From Dendrocalamus latiflorus (Eukaryota; Streptophyta; Magnoliopsida; Poales; Poaceae): a stretch of 64,000 bases of DNA. Each line of letters begins with the position of its first letter. The first letter of the stretch is position 1. Both the position numbers and the translations under genes were made by a program. Below, piece by piece: positions 53,378 to 64,000 of the stretch. The notes under the pieces were generated by a model. That model worked only from the letters and a program-made list of their open reading frames with translations. It searched no databases and was not told the DNA's origin. The DNA lies in the NCBI GenBank assembly GCA_017311315.1, contig CM029642.1, positions 15,269,624-15,333,623 on the forward strand, given 5' to 3'.

Positions 53378-54530
53378 GGTCGGCACCGCAGCGTGGGGAC
53401 CCATGGTTAGTACCTCCGCCATATGTAATTGCTCACCCGCGCAAACGGGAATGTAATAAAGTTCCGTTTGTCGCCAACCTATTATCATTATGCAAAAATA
53501 CGTGGTGAGAGCGCGCGGAGGCTTCGCCTACATGCGTCCTCCCGGAGTATAAACCAAAGACGCACGTCCGCGTGTGCACTCTCCGTAGCTAGGGGTACGG
53601 GTATGAGTATAAACCAAAGACGTACGTCCGCGTGTGCACTCTCCGTAGCCAGGGGTACGGATATGAGTATAAACCGAAGACGCACGTTCGCGTGTGCACT
53701 CTCCGTAGCCAGGGGTACGGGTATGAGTATAAACCGAAGATGCACGTTCGCGTGTGCACTCTCCGTAGCCAGGGGTACGGGTATGAGTATAAACCGAAGA
53801 CGCACGTCCGCGTGTGCACTCTCCGTCAAAGATACGGGTATGAGTATAAACCGAAGACGCACGTTCGCGTGTGCACTCTCCGTCAAAGACACGGACATGA
53901 GTATAAACAAAGACGTATGGGGGGACGCCTCTGCACGCACTCTACGGAGTATAAATAAGACGCGGATGTTCTCCCTGCGCACTCTACTGAGTATAAACAA
54001 GACGCGAACCCCGCACACGCCAGGGACTTCGTCCTGTGCGTACTCTCCGGAGTATAAATACGACGTGACCCCACGCACTCTACGGAGTATAAATAAGACG
54101 CGGATGTTCTCCCTGCGCACTCTACTGAGTATAAACAAGACGCAAACCCCGCGCACGCCAGGACTTCGTCCCTGTGCGTACTCTCCGGAGTATAAATACG
54201 ATGTGGATGTTGACCCCACGCACTCTACGGAGTATAAATAAGACGCGGATGTTCTCCCTGCGCACTCTACTGAGTATAAACAAGACGCGAACCCCGCGCA
54301 CGCCAGGGACTTCGTCCCTGTGCGTACTCTCCGGAGTATAAATACGACGTGGATGTTGACCCCACGCACTCTGCGGAGTATAAATAAGATGCGGATGTTC
54401 TCTCTGCGTACTCTACTGAGTATAAACAAGACGTGAACCCCGCGCACGCCAGGGACTTCGTCTCTGTGCGTACTCTCCGGAGTATAAATATGATGTGGAT
54501 GTTGACCCCATGCACTCTACGGAGTATAAC
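53378..54530 (+). repeat. TATAAA-rich tandem arrays
   Basis: The array proper starts at about 53545. First come six to seven units of about 60 bp (GAGTATAAACCGAAGACGCA type, 53545-53905). Then come about four composite units of about 145 bp built of GAGTATAAATAAGACGCGG, GAGTATAAACAAGACGC and GAGTATAAATACGACGTGG (53910-54530). I count 19 TATAAA motifs on the plus strand. The long frames on both strands come from the repeat period and are not genes. 53378-53544 is the 3' trailer of gag. Confidence 0.92.
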
Positions 54531-54784
54531 TAAGATGCGAATGCTGTCCCTGTGCGCTTGGCAAAACGCAAACGCGGCGCGAACCTTGCGTGGCTGTCGA
54601 TCGCGCACCTCCTCAGCGTGTCGAAGCTCGCCTTCGCACACCACGGGACGTGTACGCAAGGCGCACCATGGAGGCCAACTCCGAGAGCTTCAAGACATTG
54701 ACGTAGCGCGCCAGAGGCTGACCCCAGCGACGGCGCGCGCAGGGTACAGGGTACACCAGAGGCTACCCCCACCTCGGGGTAGGG

Positions 54785-55810
54785 CGTGCGGAGGTCCGCC
54801 TTCGCACGCGCCAGTCTACGGACTTTAAACAGGTCGTAGTGCGGAGGTCCGCCTTCGCACGCGCCAGTCTACGGACTTTAAACAAGTTGTAGTGCGGACG
54901 TCCGCCTTCGCACGCGCCAGTCTACGGACTTTAAACAAGTTGTAGTGCGGAGGTCCGCCTCCGCACGCGCCAGTCTACGGACCCTAAACAAGTCGTAGCG
55001 TCGAGGTCCGCCTCAGCACGCGCCAGTCTACGGACTCTAAACAAGTAGTAGCGTCGAGGTCCGCCTCCGCACGCGCCGGTCTACGGACTTTAAACAAGTC
55101 ATAGTGCGGAGGTCCGCCTTCGCACGCGCCAATCTACGGACATTAAACAAGTTGTAGTGCGGAGGTCCGCCTCCGCACGCGCCAGTCTACGGACTCTAAA
55201 CAAGTCGTAGCGTCGAGGTCCGCCTCCGCACGCGCCAGTCTACGGACTCTAAACAAGTCATAGCGTCGAGGTCCGCCTCCGCACGCGTCGGTCTACGGAC
55301 TTTAAACATGTCGTAGTGCGGAGGTCCGCCTTCGCACGCGCCAGTCTACGGACTTTAAACAAGTTGTAGTGCGGAGGTCCGCCTCCGCACGCGCCAGTCT
55401 ACGGACTCTAAACAAGTCGTAGCGTCGAGGTCCGCCTCCGCACGCGCCAGTCTACGGACTCTAAACAAGTCGTAGCGTCGAGGTCCGCCTCCGCACGCGC
55501 CAGTCTACGGACTCTAAACAAGTCGTAGCGTCGAGGTCCGCCTCCGCACGCGCCGGTCTACGGACTTTAAACAGGTCGTAGTGCGGAGGTCCGCCTTCGC
55601 ACGCGCCAGTCTACGGACTTTAAACAAGTTGTAGTGCGGAGGTCCGCCTTCGCACGCGCCAGTCCACGAGACTTTAAACAAGTTGTAGTGCGGAGGTCTG
55701 CCTCCGCACGCGCTAGTCTACGGACTCTAAACAAGTCGTAGCGTCGAGGTCCACCTCCGCACGCGCCGGTCTGTGGACTTTAAACAAGTCGTAGCGTCGA
55801 GGTTCGCCTC
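54785..55810 (+). repeat. 53-bp tandem array
   Basis: There are about 19 units of GTAGTGCGGAGGTCCGCC, then TTCGCACGCGCCAGTCTACG, then GACTTTAAACAAGTT, with two main variants (GTGCGG and GCGTCGAGG). There are no genes. The unit includes a small inverted repeat (GCGGAGGTCCGC). Confidence 0.93.
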
Positions 55811-56290
55811 CGCCGAGGAACAAGGCCCCGGGAGTGCTCGCGCGCCCACTTCGGCTAGGCAGGCGGGGCCCCGGCGCAACTACTGTCAACGGCATACTTC
55901 GAATGTGGAGACTTCATCCCAACACAGCATGACCGCCCGAAGCACAGCGCGCAGCGCATATCCTAATTGCCAGCAGATGTATACATCGGGAAAATTCTAC
56001 AAGTACAAAGGCCCGCCATCATATCTGCCGCTCTAAGCCATTATTCGGCGGGCTCGTCCTTAACACGCGCTAAAGCCGGGACCTCGCCTGAAGAGGGTCG
56101 GCCTGCCCAAAAGTTCAGCGACTCCTCGGCCCTTTGCCAGCGTCGAAGGCGTCGCCGGGTTGCAAGGTCGGACGCAAGAAGTCGTCCCCAGCAAGGAAGC
56201 TGCCCGGGGCACAGGTCAAATAGTCAGTTCGAAGAACAAGCACGCATTTTATTCACAAAAAGGGGCGGACATTACAACGCACACCCACAC
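55811..56290. other. Spacer between array and antisense genes
   Basis: This is moderately GC-rich sequence without repeats or recognisable genes. It would contain the 3' end and terminator of the antisense transcription unit. Confidence 0.5.
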
Positions 56291-58440
56291 CTAGCCACCC
56301 CGGTGTTGCACCTGCGAGTTCTCGGCGCCTTCGGAGGTCCCACCACCATCCTCGTCGCGTCGAGGGACCTCGTCCAGAAATTGGCCGAGGCTCCCCTCCC
56401 CGTAAAGGGACTTCCAGAGCTCGACCTGTGCGGCGGCCACTCCGGCGTAGTCCCAGATCTGCTCGTAGAAGTGCTTTATGACGCGACGAACGGCGCGGAC
56501 GGCGCCGGACATTACTCCAGCCCCGCCGGGCATCTCCAGCTGGGGGTCCTCCAGCCCGGCGATGTGCGTGCAACCACGGTGCCGTAGGAGCGCGCACACC
56601 ATACACGACACCACGTAGGCACAGTGGTTGCCGAAGGTCGTCGCGGCACCACACGCAGCATCGGCGGCATCTTTGATCCAGCGAAGGGTCCGCGACAGCT
56701 CCTCCGGGCTGAAGGCGTGGTCTGGCACTTTGGCCACAAGCCCTTGGAGGTGACTTTCCAGCGCTTGCATGGCATCCCATGCAACCACCAAAGCCTCGCC
56801 AAGCGTCCGGTCACGCTCCGCTAGAGTTAAGGCGAGTTCGCCTTTTTCCTTTTCTAGCGAGGCGACTTGTTGCAAAAGGCTGTCCCTCTCCGCCGCGAAC
56901 TCCCGCCGCATCACCTCCGCGGCCGACTCCCGCGCCGAAGCGGCAAGTTCCTCGGCGTGCGCCTTCACCGCAGCGCACTCCGCTTCCAGCTGACGGATGC
57001 GGGCATCCTGGGCGGAACAGGCCCCCGTGGCTTTGCATAGCTCCTCCTCGGCAACCCGCAACCTATCTTCGAGCGCCCTTTGCGCATGAACATAGGCCGT
57101 TTGCAGGGCCTGCCCCAGTACCAGTGTCTGTAGGGCAAAACGACTTAGCAAGCTCAGCATGGCCAAGCATTGTTGCATAAGTAGGTACTTACCCTCACCC
57201 CCGACACCTCGAAGGCGTCCCCGAGACGCTCCACCCCGTAGGTATGAAGTGCCTGCTGGCTGAGCTAGCGGCCGCGTCATCCACGATCCCATGCCACGCC
57301 CTCAGCGTCTCAGACGGAGGAACGAAGTCCGCGGGACTCGGGCGCACGACGTTCGTGCCGCCGGCGCCAGGACCTCCATGTCCCGGCAAAGGCTCCTCCT
57401 CCGGAATAATTGACGCTGCAGACAGGGACGCAGGTGAGCACCGCAAGGCGCAACGAAGAAAACACCAGGGAAGCCAAACCACCTTACCTTCGGTAGCGGA
57501 AGGAGGGCTCCGGGGGCCTGCCCCCTAGTACCAGGTTAGAGGCGCAAGTGCTCGCGGAAGGCGCGGTCCCGCCGAGAACAGAAGCCTCCGCGTTAGAGGC
57601 CGGCGCCAACCGTTCCTGCACGGCGGACGGTGCGGCCTGGAGGGCAGAGGGAGCGCGCGCCGCAGGAACTTCGGCATATGCATCGGAGTCCCACAAGCTT
57701 CCGATGCCCGTCGCTACGACAAATCCCCTCGACGTCCAGTGGAGCTCCGGCCGCAGACACGGCCGCTTAGCCGGAGCAAGGGGCGACAACGCCGCTCCAG
57801 CAGCCGCTGCCGGAGAGGCCCCCGCGACTACAGCACCCTGAAGCGAAGCCCCCGCCGTGGCAACCTCTGTGGGGGGCACCCCGGTTTCGGCCGCTGCTGC
57901 TGGTGAAGACCCAGCTCCGTGCGTCCCCACGGAGGACGTCTCCGGCATTATGGCGGCCATGGCCGAAGGCACCACCTCAGCACCGCCGGTCCTCTCGGCT
58001 CCTGTCTCGACGACCACCACGGGTGACGAGACTTCTCATCTCCGGCTGCTCGTGGCGAACCCGCCGTCCAGGGCACCCGCCGAAGATCCGTCGCCCCCGG
58101 CGTCCGCGCCATCCAAGCTGGAGTCGGCGTACCACGCCGAATCCGACTCGGCGTCTGCCGTGCCATCGGCAGCGCTGGCAGCGGCACTGGCAGCTGCTAC
58201 ACCTCGGCCCCTCTTGCGAGACGGCGCCTTCCTCCTCGTCGCGCCGTCGTCTTGATGTGGCGAGGCCGGCTCAGCACGCTCCGGCACGGCAAGGCCCAGG
58301 GCCTCGCACACGCGGTTTATCCACCCCAGCCCCGCCTTGACGGTAGCGGACGCGCGCTGCTCGTGCTCCCTGCCGGTATACGACCCCAGGAATACACGCG
58401 CGACCTGCTCTGCATCCTCCAAGCGAATCCCTAAAGCAAA
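56291..58440 (-). CDS. Tat antisense gene, downstream exons
   Basis: Open blocks on the minus strand probably form later exons of the gene that starts at 59410. They are 58036-58440 (IRLEDAEQVARVFLGSYTGR, then KAPSRKRGRG and a D/A-rich acidic end), 57484-58020 (Ala/Pro-rich, with AKRPCLRPELHWTSRGFV), about 57240-57430 (VRPSPADFVPPSETLRAWHG), and 56291-57180. The last block has a long coiled coil (LEDRLRVAEEELCKATGA to AERDSLLQQVASLEKEKGEL) and a C-terminus with HFYEQIWDYAGVAAAQVELW. Candidate splice signals lie between blocks (for example TTTAG before the IRLED exon), but exact exon ends are uncertain. Such antisense genes are known in the Tat group; their role is unknown. Confidence 0.6.
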
Positions 58441-58543
58441 GCAGGAGATAAGATCAACCTATAACGCGTTCCGCGTGAGCAAAGGGGAGATGCGGTCGAG
58501 GCTTACGAAGACCGGAGGGTGCCGGCAGTGAGCAGACCCACGG

Positions 58544-59410
58544 CTAAACATTGTCATCTCGACGCTTCTCGACTGCAAGGCGCCAGTCACGGGCGAGCGG
58601 CGCCACGCCGTACATCACGTACTCTTTGGCGAGGTCGCGCATGTTAAAGCGGGCGGCCACGCCTACGAGTCGCCGGGCCCTCCGCCTGTCCTCGTCGTCG
58701 AGCGTCCGGCCGGGCGTGGTCTTGAACGCGATCGGCTGGCCCGTGCACTCAAGGCCGCTCCCGCTCTCCACACGGTGGTAGAACCACCGCTTCATCCAAT
58801 GAGACTCCCACTTCCCGTGAGTGGAGTTCGCAGGGAAGAGCTTGTTGCAAGTTGACCGAAGAATAAAGGTGACGCTGCCGAAGCTCGACAGCGTCCCGTC
58901 CTTCCGGTCCTTGGGCTGGCACCGCGCCTCGTGCAGGTAGGCGAACAACGAAGCACTGGGCCAGCACGCTCCCGAGCGCAAGGCCCAACTGTACACCGCG
59001 AGCCGGGCCACGGCGTTCAGAGTCAGTTGCGCCAGCTCCAGCCCAAAGGTCCGCAGCACGTCGCCCACGATCGCCGCCGCCGGGATGCGGAGCCCCGCGT
59101 CAAAAAAGGCAACGAATACGAGCGCATCCGACCTCTCGGGGCGCGGTTCCGCCACATCGGCGGCGGGCAATCGTACTGCCTGGCGCTCGGACAGGTTCCC
59201 CGTGCGCAGAAGCGCTTCGATTGTCTTCTCGGTCACGAGCGACGGGCCCAACTCACCGGAGAACGCATCTTCCTTCTCCGCCGCCAGCCAACACTTGTCC
59301 GCCGCCGCCGGGTCGCGTTTGCTGAGCGAGTACTTCACCTCTAGCGGTGAAGATCGCCGGCGAATGCCGCAGGCGCTAGCCGCCTGGCCACGCTTGCCAC
59401 CAGATGCCAT
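58544..59410 (-). CDS. Tat antisense gene, first exon (gypsy-type transposon domain)
   Basis: The start codon chosen is at 59410 (MASGGKRGQAASACG); the frame is open another 20 codons upstream, but that stretch looks non-coding. The 288 codons include VFVAFFDAGLRIPAAAIVGD, LRTFGLELAQLTLNAVARLA and YSWALRSGACWPSASLFAYL, which fit the Pfam family called putative gypsy-type transposon (PF04195, from memory). The end is basic (DDEDRRRARRLVGVAARF). It is transcribed against gag, between the arrays and the 3' LTR, as in Grande-like elements. Molecular function is not known. Confidence 0.75.
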   Translation of the reverse strand: MASGGKRGQAASACGIRRRSSPLEVKYSLSKRDPAAADKCWLAAEKEDAFSGELGPSLVTEKTIEALLRTGNLSERQAVRLPAADVAEPRPERSDALVFVAFFDAGLRIPAAAIVGDVLRTFGLELAQLTLNAVARLAVYSWALRSGACWPSASLFAYLHEARCQPKDRKDGTLSSFGSVTFILRSTCNKLFPANSTHGKWESHWMKRWFYHRVESGSGLECTGQPIAFKTTPGRTLDDEDRRRARRLVGVAARFNMRDLAKEYVMYGVAPLARDWRLAVEKRRDDNV

Positions 59411-60119
59411 CGCTTCTCGCGAAAGGAGTATGGCGGCGAGAATACTACGGGAGTATGGAAGGCGATGCAAGCAAGAAGGGGGCGTAGAGCTGCGGGGGCG
59501 CGATTCCGAGGGCTATTTCAAGCCACCTCGCCCCGATGCCCAAGCGTCGTGACGGTCCGCGTGCCGGACGTGACCGAAGTTGTACAAAGGCCCATCCCGC
59601 ACAATCCCCCATAACCAAAGACGAGGGGGCGCGACCACAGTGGTAAGGACCGTCAGAGCACGACGCTCCAGTGGCCTCCCGCCGCGTGCCAACCCCCGCA
59701 CGAGATAGCTGGAGCACACGAGGCCAGGCGTCGACACGACTCCAGCCGTCATTAAAAGCGCACTAATGGACCATGGGATCACAACAACATCGAAGCTGCG
59801 CCATTCCTCGCCCGCCCCGTGTCTCCCTTCCCTAGGGAAGAGGCGAGCAGCTGCGATCACGCAACCGTTCACATCCCGCCGCGCACTAGTAACAAACCGC
59901 CACGTGCCCTACACGCGCCGAGGCGAGTCGCACGGTACGACAACCTAGCCCTGGCAAACCGGGGGCCGGCGCGATTCCAGGAACCTTTACAGCGCATGAC
60001 CGCGTCGTCAGATCGCAATCACCGCACACGTGGCGGTGTTCGCGATGCGAAGTTGCAACTCAGACCACCGCTGAGCCTCTACCGCGGCAGGCTCCAGCCG
60101 CGGCTTCGGCTTCAAGGAT
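59411..60119. other. Promoter-side spacer of the antisense gene
   Basis: This GC-rich, non-repetitive sequence lies upstream of the antisense start codon. It should hold the antisense promoter. No clear TATA box was seen, and no further gene. Confidence 0.45.
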
Positions 60120-61215
60120 CGCGCGCGTCTACCTCGACTAGGTGTCAGCTCCGCTGCCACCCGTTCGAAGGGTAAGGGACGGAGCGCGCGCGCGTCTACC
60201 TCGACTAGGCGTCAGCTCCGCTGCCACCCGTTCGAAGGGTAGGGGACGGAGCGCGCGCGCGTCTACGTCGGCTAGGCGCCAGCTCCGCTGCCACCCGTTC
60301 GAAGGGTAGGGGACGGAGCGCGCGCGCGTCTACGTTGGCTAGGCGCCAGCTCCGCTGCCACCCGTTCGAAGGGTAGGGGACGGAGCGCGCGTGCGTCTAC
60401 CTCGACTAGGCGTCAGCCCCGCTGCCACCCGTTCGAAGGGTAGGGGACGGAGCGCGCGCGCATCTACCTCGACTAGGCGTCAGCTCCACTGCCACCCGTC
60501 CGAAGGGTAGGGGACGGAGCGCGCGCGCGTCTACCTCGACTAGGCGTCAGCTCCGCTGCCACCCGTTCAAAGGGTAGGGGACGGAGCGCGCGCGCATCAA
60601 CGTCGGCTAGGCGCCAGCTCCGCTGCCATCTGTCCGAAAGGTAGGGGACGTTGCGCGCGCGTCTACCTCGACTAGGCGCCAGCTCCGCTGCCACCCGTTC
60701 GAAGGGTAGGGGACGGAGCGCGCGCGTCTACCTTGACTAGGCGTCAGCTCCGCTGCCACCCGTCCGAAGGGTAGGGAACGGAGTGCGCGCACGCGTCTAC
60801 CTCGACTAGGCGTCAGCTCCGCTGCCACCCGTTCAAAGGGTAGGGAACGGAGCGCGCGCGCGTCTACGTCGGCTAGGCGCCAGCTCCGCTGCCACCCGTT
60901 CGAAGGGTAGGGGACGGAGCGCGCGCGTCTACCTTGACTAGGCGTCAGCTCCGCTACCACCCGTTCGAAGGGTAGGGAACGGAGCGCGCGCGTTTACCTC
61001 GACTAGGCGTCAGCTCCCCTGCCACCCGTTCGAAGGGTAGGGAATGGAGCGCACGCGCGTTCACTTTGGCTAGGCGCCAGCTCCGCTGCCACCCGTTTGA
61101 AGGGTAGGGGACAGAGCGCGCGCGCGTCTACTTCGGCTGGGCGCCACCTCCGCTGCCACCCGTTCGAAGGGTAGGGGACAGAGCGCGCGCGCGTGCCTAC
61201 TTCGATTAGGCGCCA
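60120..61215 (+). repeat. ~67-bp tandem array
   Basis: There are about 16-17 units of GCGCGCGTCTACCTCGACTA, then GGCGTCAGCTCCGCTGCCAC, then CCGTTCGAAGGGTAGGGGAC. Each has an alternating GC run. Ends are near 60120 and 61215. Frames through it on both strands are period artefacts. Confidence 0.93.
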
Positions 61216-61391
61216 CCTCGGAACGGAGCGCTCGCGCGTCTACCTCAACCACCAATCAAGGCGTCGGGTTCGGCTACGGCCTCAGCCTTCGGTCAGGTTC
61301 GGAAAAGTTCACAGGCCGCAGGGACGGAGGGGGCCAAAGGACTCGGCAACATGGCTTCGGCCCTGTGAAGCCCTTCACCATGAGAGGCTCC

Positions 61392-61643
61392 TGTTGTAGG
61401 GGTGGCCCCCACCAAAACCCAACAGTTTTGGTAGAAGGTTATAAAGCCCAGAATAGGCCATGTGTAATGACATAAGTGCCCCTGAAGGGGATACTCAGAT
61501 GTAAGGGTATAATTGTAAAAGCACTCCCCATGTGTATATATATATGGAATACAGGCCATGGGGGAGGACCCCAGCCATTACCGATCACACTCTCCCAACT
61601 CTCCACTACCACATCTCTCTCTGTTTGGTCTGTAACCACAACA
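61392..61643 (+). repeat. 3' LTR of the Tat element
   Basis: 252 bp, TGTTGTAGGGG to CCACAACA. Its TA run is shorter than in the 5' LTR. Confidence 0.95.
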
Positions 61644-62185
61644 AGAATGATTGATAGTAGTGACTAACACATTCCAAATAGACATATCCAAAGAATTTAA
61701 AATTTGTCAAGCATTGTCGAAATCAGAATATGTAATATAGACAGATTGCAAATCACTAATAATTTTATTGAAACGATCAAAAAGAGCATCTACTAATTCT
61801 CCAGGTTTCATCTCAAATTTCGAGGACTCCTTTTTGAATTGATTCTAACGCACACCTTTAATAGATATAGATCCTTCACGATAATCAGTTAAAGTGGTCC
61901 AAATTTTATTTGTAGATTTGAGATAAGCAATTCTAACAAACTCATTTCTACTTAAACCTTGCAATAAAATATTTCTAGCCTTAGCATTTACTTCAACTTT
62001 AGAGGTATTTTCAGTTGTAATAGTAGAAGGCACTTCATATGTATTTTTCAACTTTTTTTCTAGATAGAATTATCTTGTACTTGAAGAAAGACCTCCAGGC
62101 GGGTTTTCCAATAGAGATAGCCTGATCCAATGAAAAATGGTGGTTTACCTAAAAACTGATCCTGATCTGATGCTATTGCAACCTT

Positions 62186-62197
62186 GCTCTGATACCA
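62186..62197 (-). other. Primer binding site of the outer copia element
   Basis: The plus strand reads GCTCTGATACCA, complementary to TGGTATCAGAGC. It is followed after two bases by an LTR start, TGTAGGATCG. Confidence 0.8.
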
Positions 62198-62199
62198 CT

Positions 62200-64000
62200 T
62201 GTAGGATCGTATGGCGTAATCAGGGGTGAATGATTGCCTCCACTTTTTGAGATCTATAAGTAGTCGACGAAGATTTCAACCGCTCGATGCTCAACTACTC
62301 GCAAGATTGCTCAACTTTGCTCTTCGACCAGATTGAGCGTACTCGAAACGTCAATCCAGAAGCAAAACCTCTTGATCACCTTCGGACGAAGTCTTACGCT
62401 TTGATTCAACTACAAATACCAGCACTCTTCGAGCAAACCAACAACCAGATTGATTTAAGATGATGTTTATTACTGGATCTTCATGGATTTACAAATCACC
62501 CTCACAACACCCCTAAAAGCCTTCTCAACGAAAGCGCTCAACTCACCAAAAACGTCTATCAACCTATAGCCTCTACTTGCTTTTATACGTTAATATCACA
62601 AACCGTGTTTACCTCAAATACGGACTCAAAACTTTATCTTTTCCTAAATCCTTCCGAACACGAGTTTTACTTAAACTCTCAATCTTCTCAATTATGGACT
62701 CCTTCCACAACTCCTAACTTATCATGTGACGAAGCCTCCAAGACAACACCTCCGATATCCTCATCAACTTCCGTGTCGAAGACTCCAGAACCGCACCACC
62801 TGTAGCTTCTTCACACATCATCAATCTTCCGTGTTGAAGCCTTCAGGACCGTACCATCCGTAGACTCTCCACGAATCACCACCTTTGACTCCACATGCTT
62901 CCAGCATGAGGCCGATCACCTCGCGTGACATCCTCGACCGCCTGGACCTCAGATCTCCCCATCCTAGTCCCGATCCATCTCATTACCGACCATGATCGTC
63001 TCCACACCAACCTACACATTAAAGACCAAAAAACACTTTCCCAACACAAGTTCTCCACAACTTGACCGACATCAGCACACACATATAACTCACCCTCGTC
63101 TTTCCGTAGACAAGAACCAAACCAACCATGAACACCAACCAGGTCGTCCACAACCACAAATCTCATCGCTATCCAGAAATCAACCTTAGATCACTTAATA
63201 TGACTATTAGCTCAACGACTACTCAAAAACAACAAGTCCTGTAGCTACGACCATCGACCGGTTACTGTAGCAGATGACCTTACGACCCCTGACCGATTCA
63301 CTGCAACTAAGACTGGTTCACCTGCTGTGGTCGTTCTGCTGTTCGAACCTCTCAACACAAGTCTGTTCGGACCACCCAACACAAGGCTGCTCGGACCACT
63401 CAACACAAAGCTGTTCGGACCACTGATGCCACTCAATCACCGTTCTATACTCCAATGACACTTGAACATCGTCCGATGCTACGATACCACTTGAACATCG
63501 TCTGATACGCCAATACTACTCGAACGTCATCCGATACCACTCGAACCCGATCAAAACCACTCGGAGCTAATCAAAACCACTTCGAGCAGATCAAAAACAC
63601 TCGGACTGGACCAAAACCACTCGGACCTGAAACCTTCAACTGCAATCGACCGAAACATTTATAAACACAATATCTAATGTAACCCAAATGTCAATTATTT
63701 ATCATCACTGTATCCATGACCTCCACATGGTCTAACATAGTCAAACTGCTAGGTCTTAGAGCATGTTACTAATTATGGAATAATTCCTCTAAATGTTGCT
63801 ATCTGCAAATAAAAGAACCTAAGCCTCTCACTTGTCAAGCCATGCATCTATATTCTTTGTATTATGTGTGTTGCCTCGCGTAGTACTATTGCATGTGCTC
63901 ACCCTCGCCCTTTCAATCCCCCAGAAGCTTGAAATTAGGAGGATTACGAATACTACGTCCCAGGAGCTTACGATGGAGAAGATGGAGGATTTTAGGCCAT
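62200..64000 (-). repeat. Copia LTR start and unassigned sequence
   Basis: An LTR begins at 62200 (TGTAGGATCGTATGGCG) on the outer side of the primer site. Its far end was not found; CCTACA at about 63012-63017 is one candidate. 63200-63640 has loose repeats of CCACTCGGACCRATCAAAAC type. No gene is supported to the window end. Confidence 0.5.

Larger units (their letters stand above)
50552..61643 (+). mobile_element. 11.1-kb non-autonomous Tat-lineage gypsy element
   Basis: Complete ends are LTRs 50552-50811 and 61392-61643 with a perfect 5-bp target duplication, AGAAT (50547-50551 and 61644-61648). Order inside: primer site, gag-protease (50863-53377), TATAAA-rich array (53545-54530), 53-bp array (54785-55810), antisense genes (56291-59410), 67-bp array (60120-61215), LTR. 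No reverse transcriptase, RNase H or integrase is found. Gag, the DGGS protease and the antisense gypsy-type transposon ORF place it in the Tat group (Grande/RIRE2-like). It would need enzymes from an autonomous relative. Confidence 0.92.
48790..62197 (-). pseudogene. Copia gag remains, split by the Tat element
   Basis: Pieces on the minus strand, 5' to 3'. At 61845-62051: VNAKARNILLQGLSRNEFVR with WTTLTDYREGSISIKG. At 50370-50551: SMETLTLNDLYCKMKTHEID. At about 49900-50010: a zinc knuckle with the last Cys changed (CYECGELNHIKFNY). At 49250-49633: a coiled-coil-like tail (EELKKYKNRIKNHDF, LNSEINRLRASI). The two halves are exactly separated by the 11.1-kb element at 50552-61643 and its AGAAT duplication. 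Pol is missing. Frames are broken. Confidence 0.8.

Noticed and set aside
53429..54447. Long ORFs on both strands reading 20-residue repeats
   Set aside because: They run through tandem arrays whose unit length is a multiple of three; no domain, start context or conservation supports a protein.
60120..61255. Regular repeats resembling a CRISPR array, and ORFs within them
   Set aside because: Units are contiguous and nearly identical with no unique spacers, in a plant retrotransposon; ordinary minisatellite.

Overview
This window is nuclear DNA of a grass (Poaceae). It holds a plant laccase gene with GT-AG introns, Ty3/gypsy and Ty1/copia retrotransposons primed by tRNA-Met-type sites, a BARE/Angela-like LTR, CACTA, Mutator-like and hAT transposons, a TRIM and MITEs. 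There is no sign of bacterial or organelle DNA. The species cannot be fixed from the sequence alone.

Only two host genes look intact. The first is a six-exon laccase on the minus strand (20691-27249, 588 codons, all four copper motifs present). The second is a one-exon gene of unknown function on the minus strand (37394-38038, 214 aa). A laccase relic with collinear exons lies at 9047-17796 and is broken by nested insertions.

Layout. 1-3450: end of a gypsy element followed by an LTR and a second, almost wholly deleted copy. 3723-9046: decayed copia element, minus strand. 9047-17796: laccase pseudogene carrying a 4.26-kb solo LTR, a hAT element and a MITE. 18398-20340: CACTA derivative between 200-bp direct repeats. 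20691-27249: intact laccase, with a solo LTR in intron 3 and repeats in introns 2 and 5. 27425-37301: tandem duplication of a repeat block; the copies carry a Mutator-like element with plant-mobile-domain exons (31039-33161), a hAT element, a MITE, a LINE tail and an expanded 330-bp repeat. 37394-38038: unknown gene, with a 372-bp TRIM about 540 bp upstream. 41772-43112: BARE/Angela-like solo LTR. 43366-47343: CACTA element with transposase and Ulp1-like remains. 48589-62197: fragments of a LINE and of a minus-strand copia gag. The copia gag is split by an 11.1-kb Tat-lineage gypsy element (50552-61643, TSD AGAAT) that keeps gag-protease, lacks reverse transcriptase and integrase, carries antisense genes and contains long tandem arrays. 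62200-64000: copia LTR and unassigned sequence.

The genes do not form a pathway. The laccase would act in the cell wall, in lignin or phenolic oxidation. Almost everything else is transposon biology. Several insertions have a paralogous empty site elsewhere in the window (the two laccases, and the duplicated block), so their exact ends and order of arrival can be read directly. All coordinates, identities and counts come from reading by eye; no database search was run.
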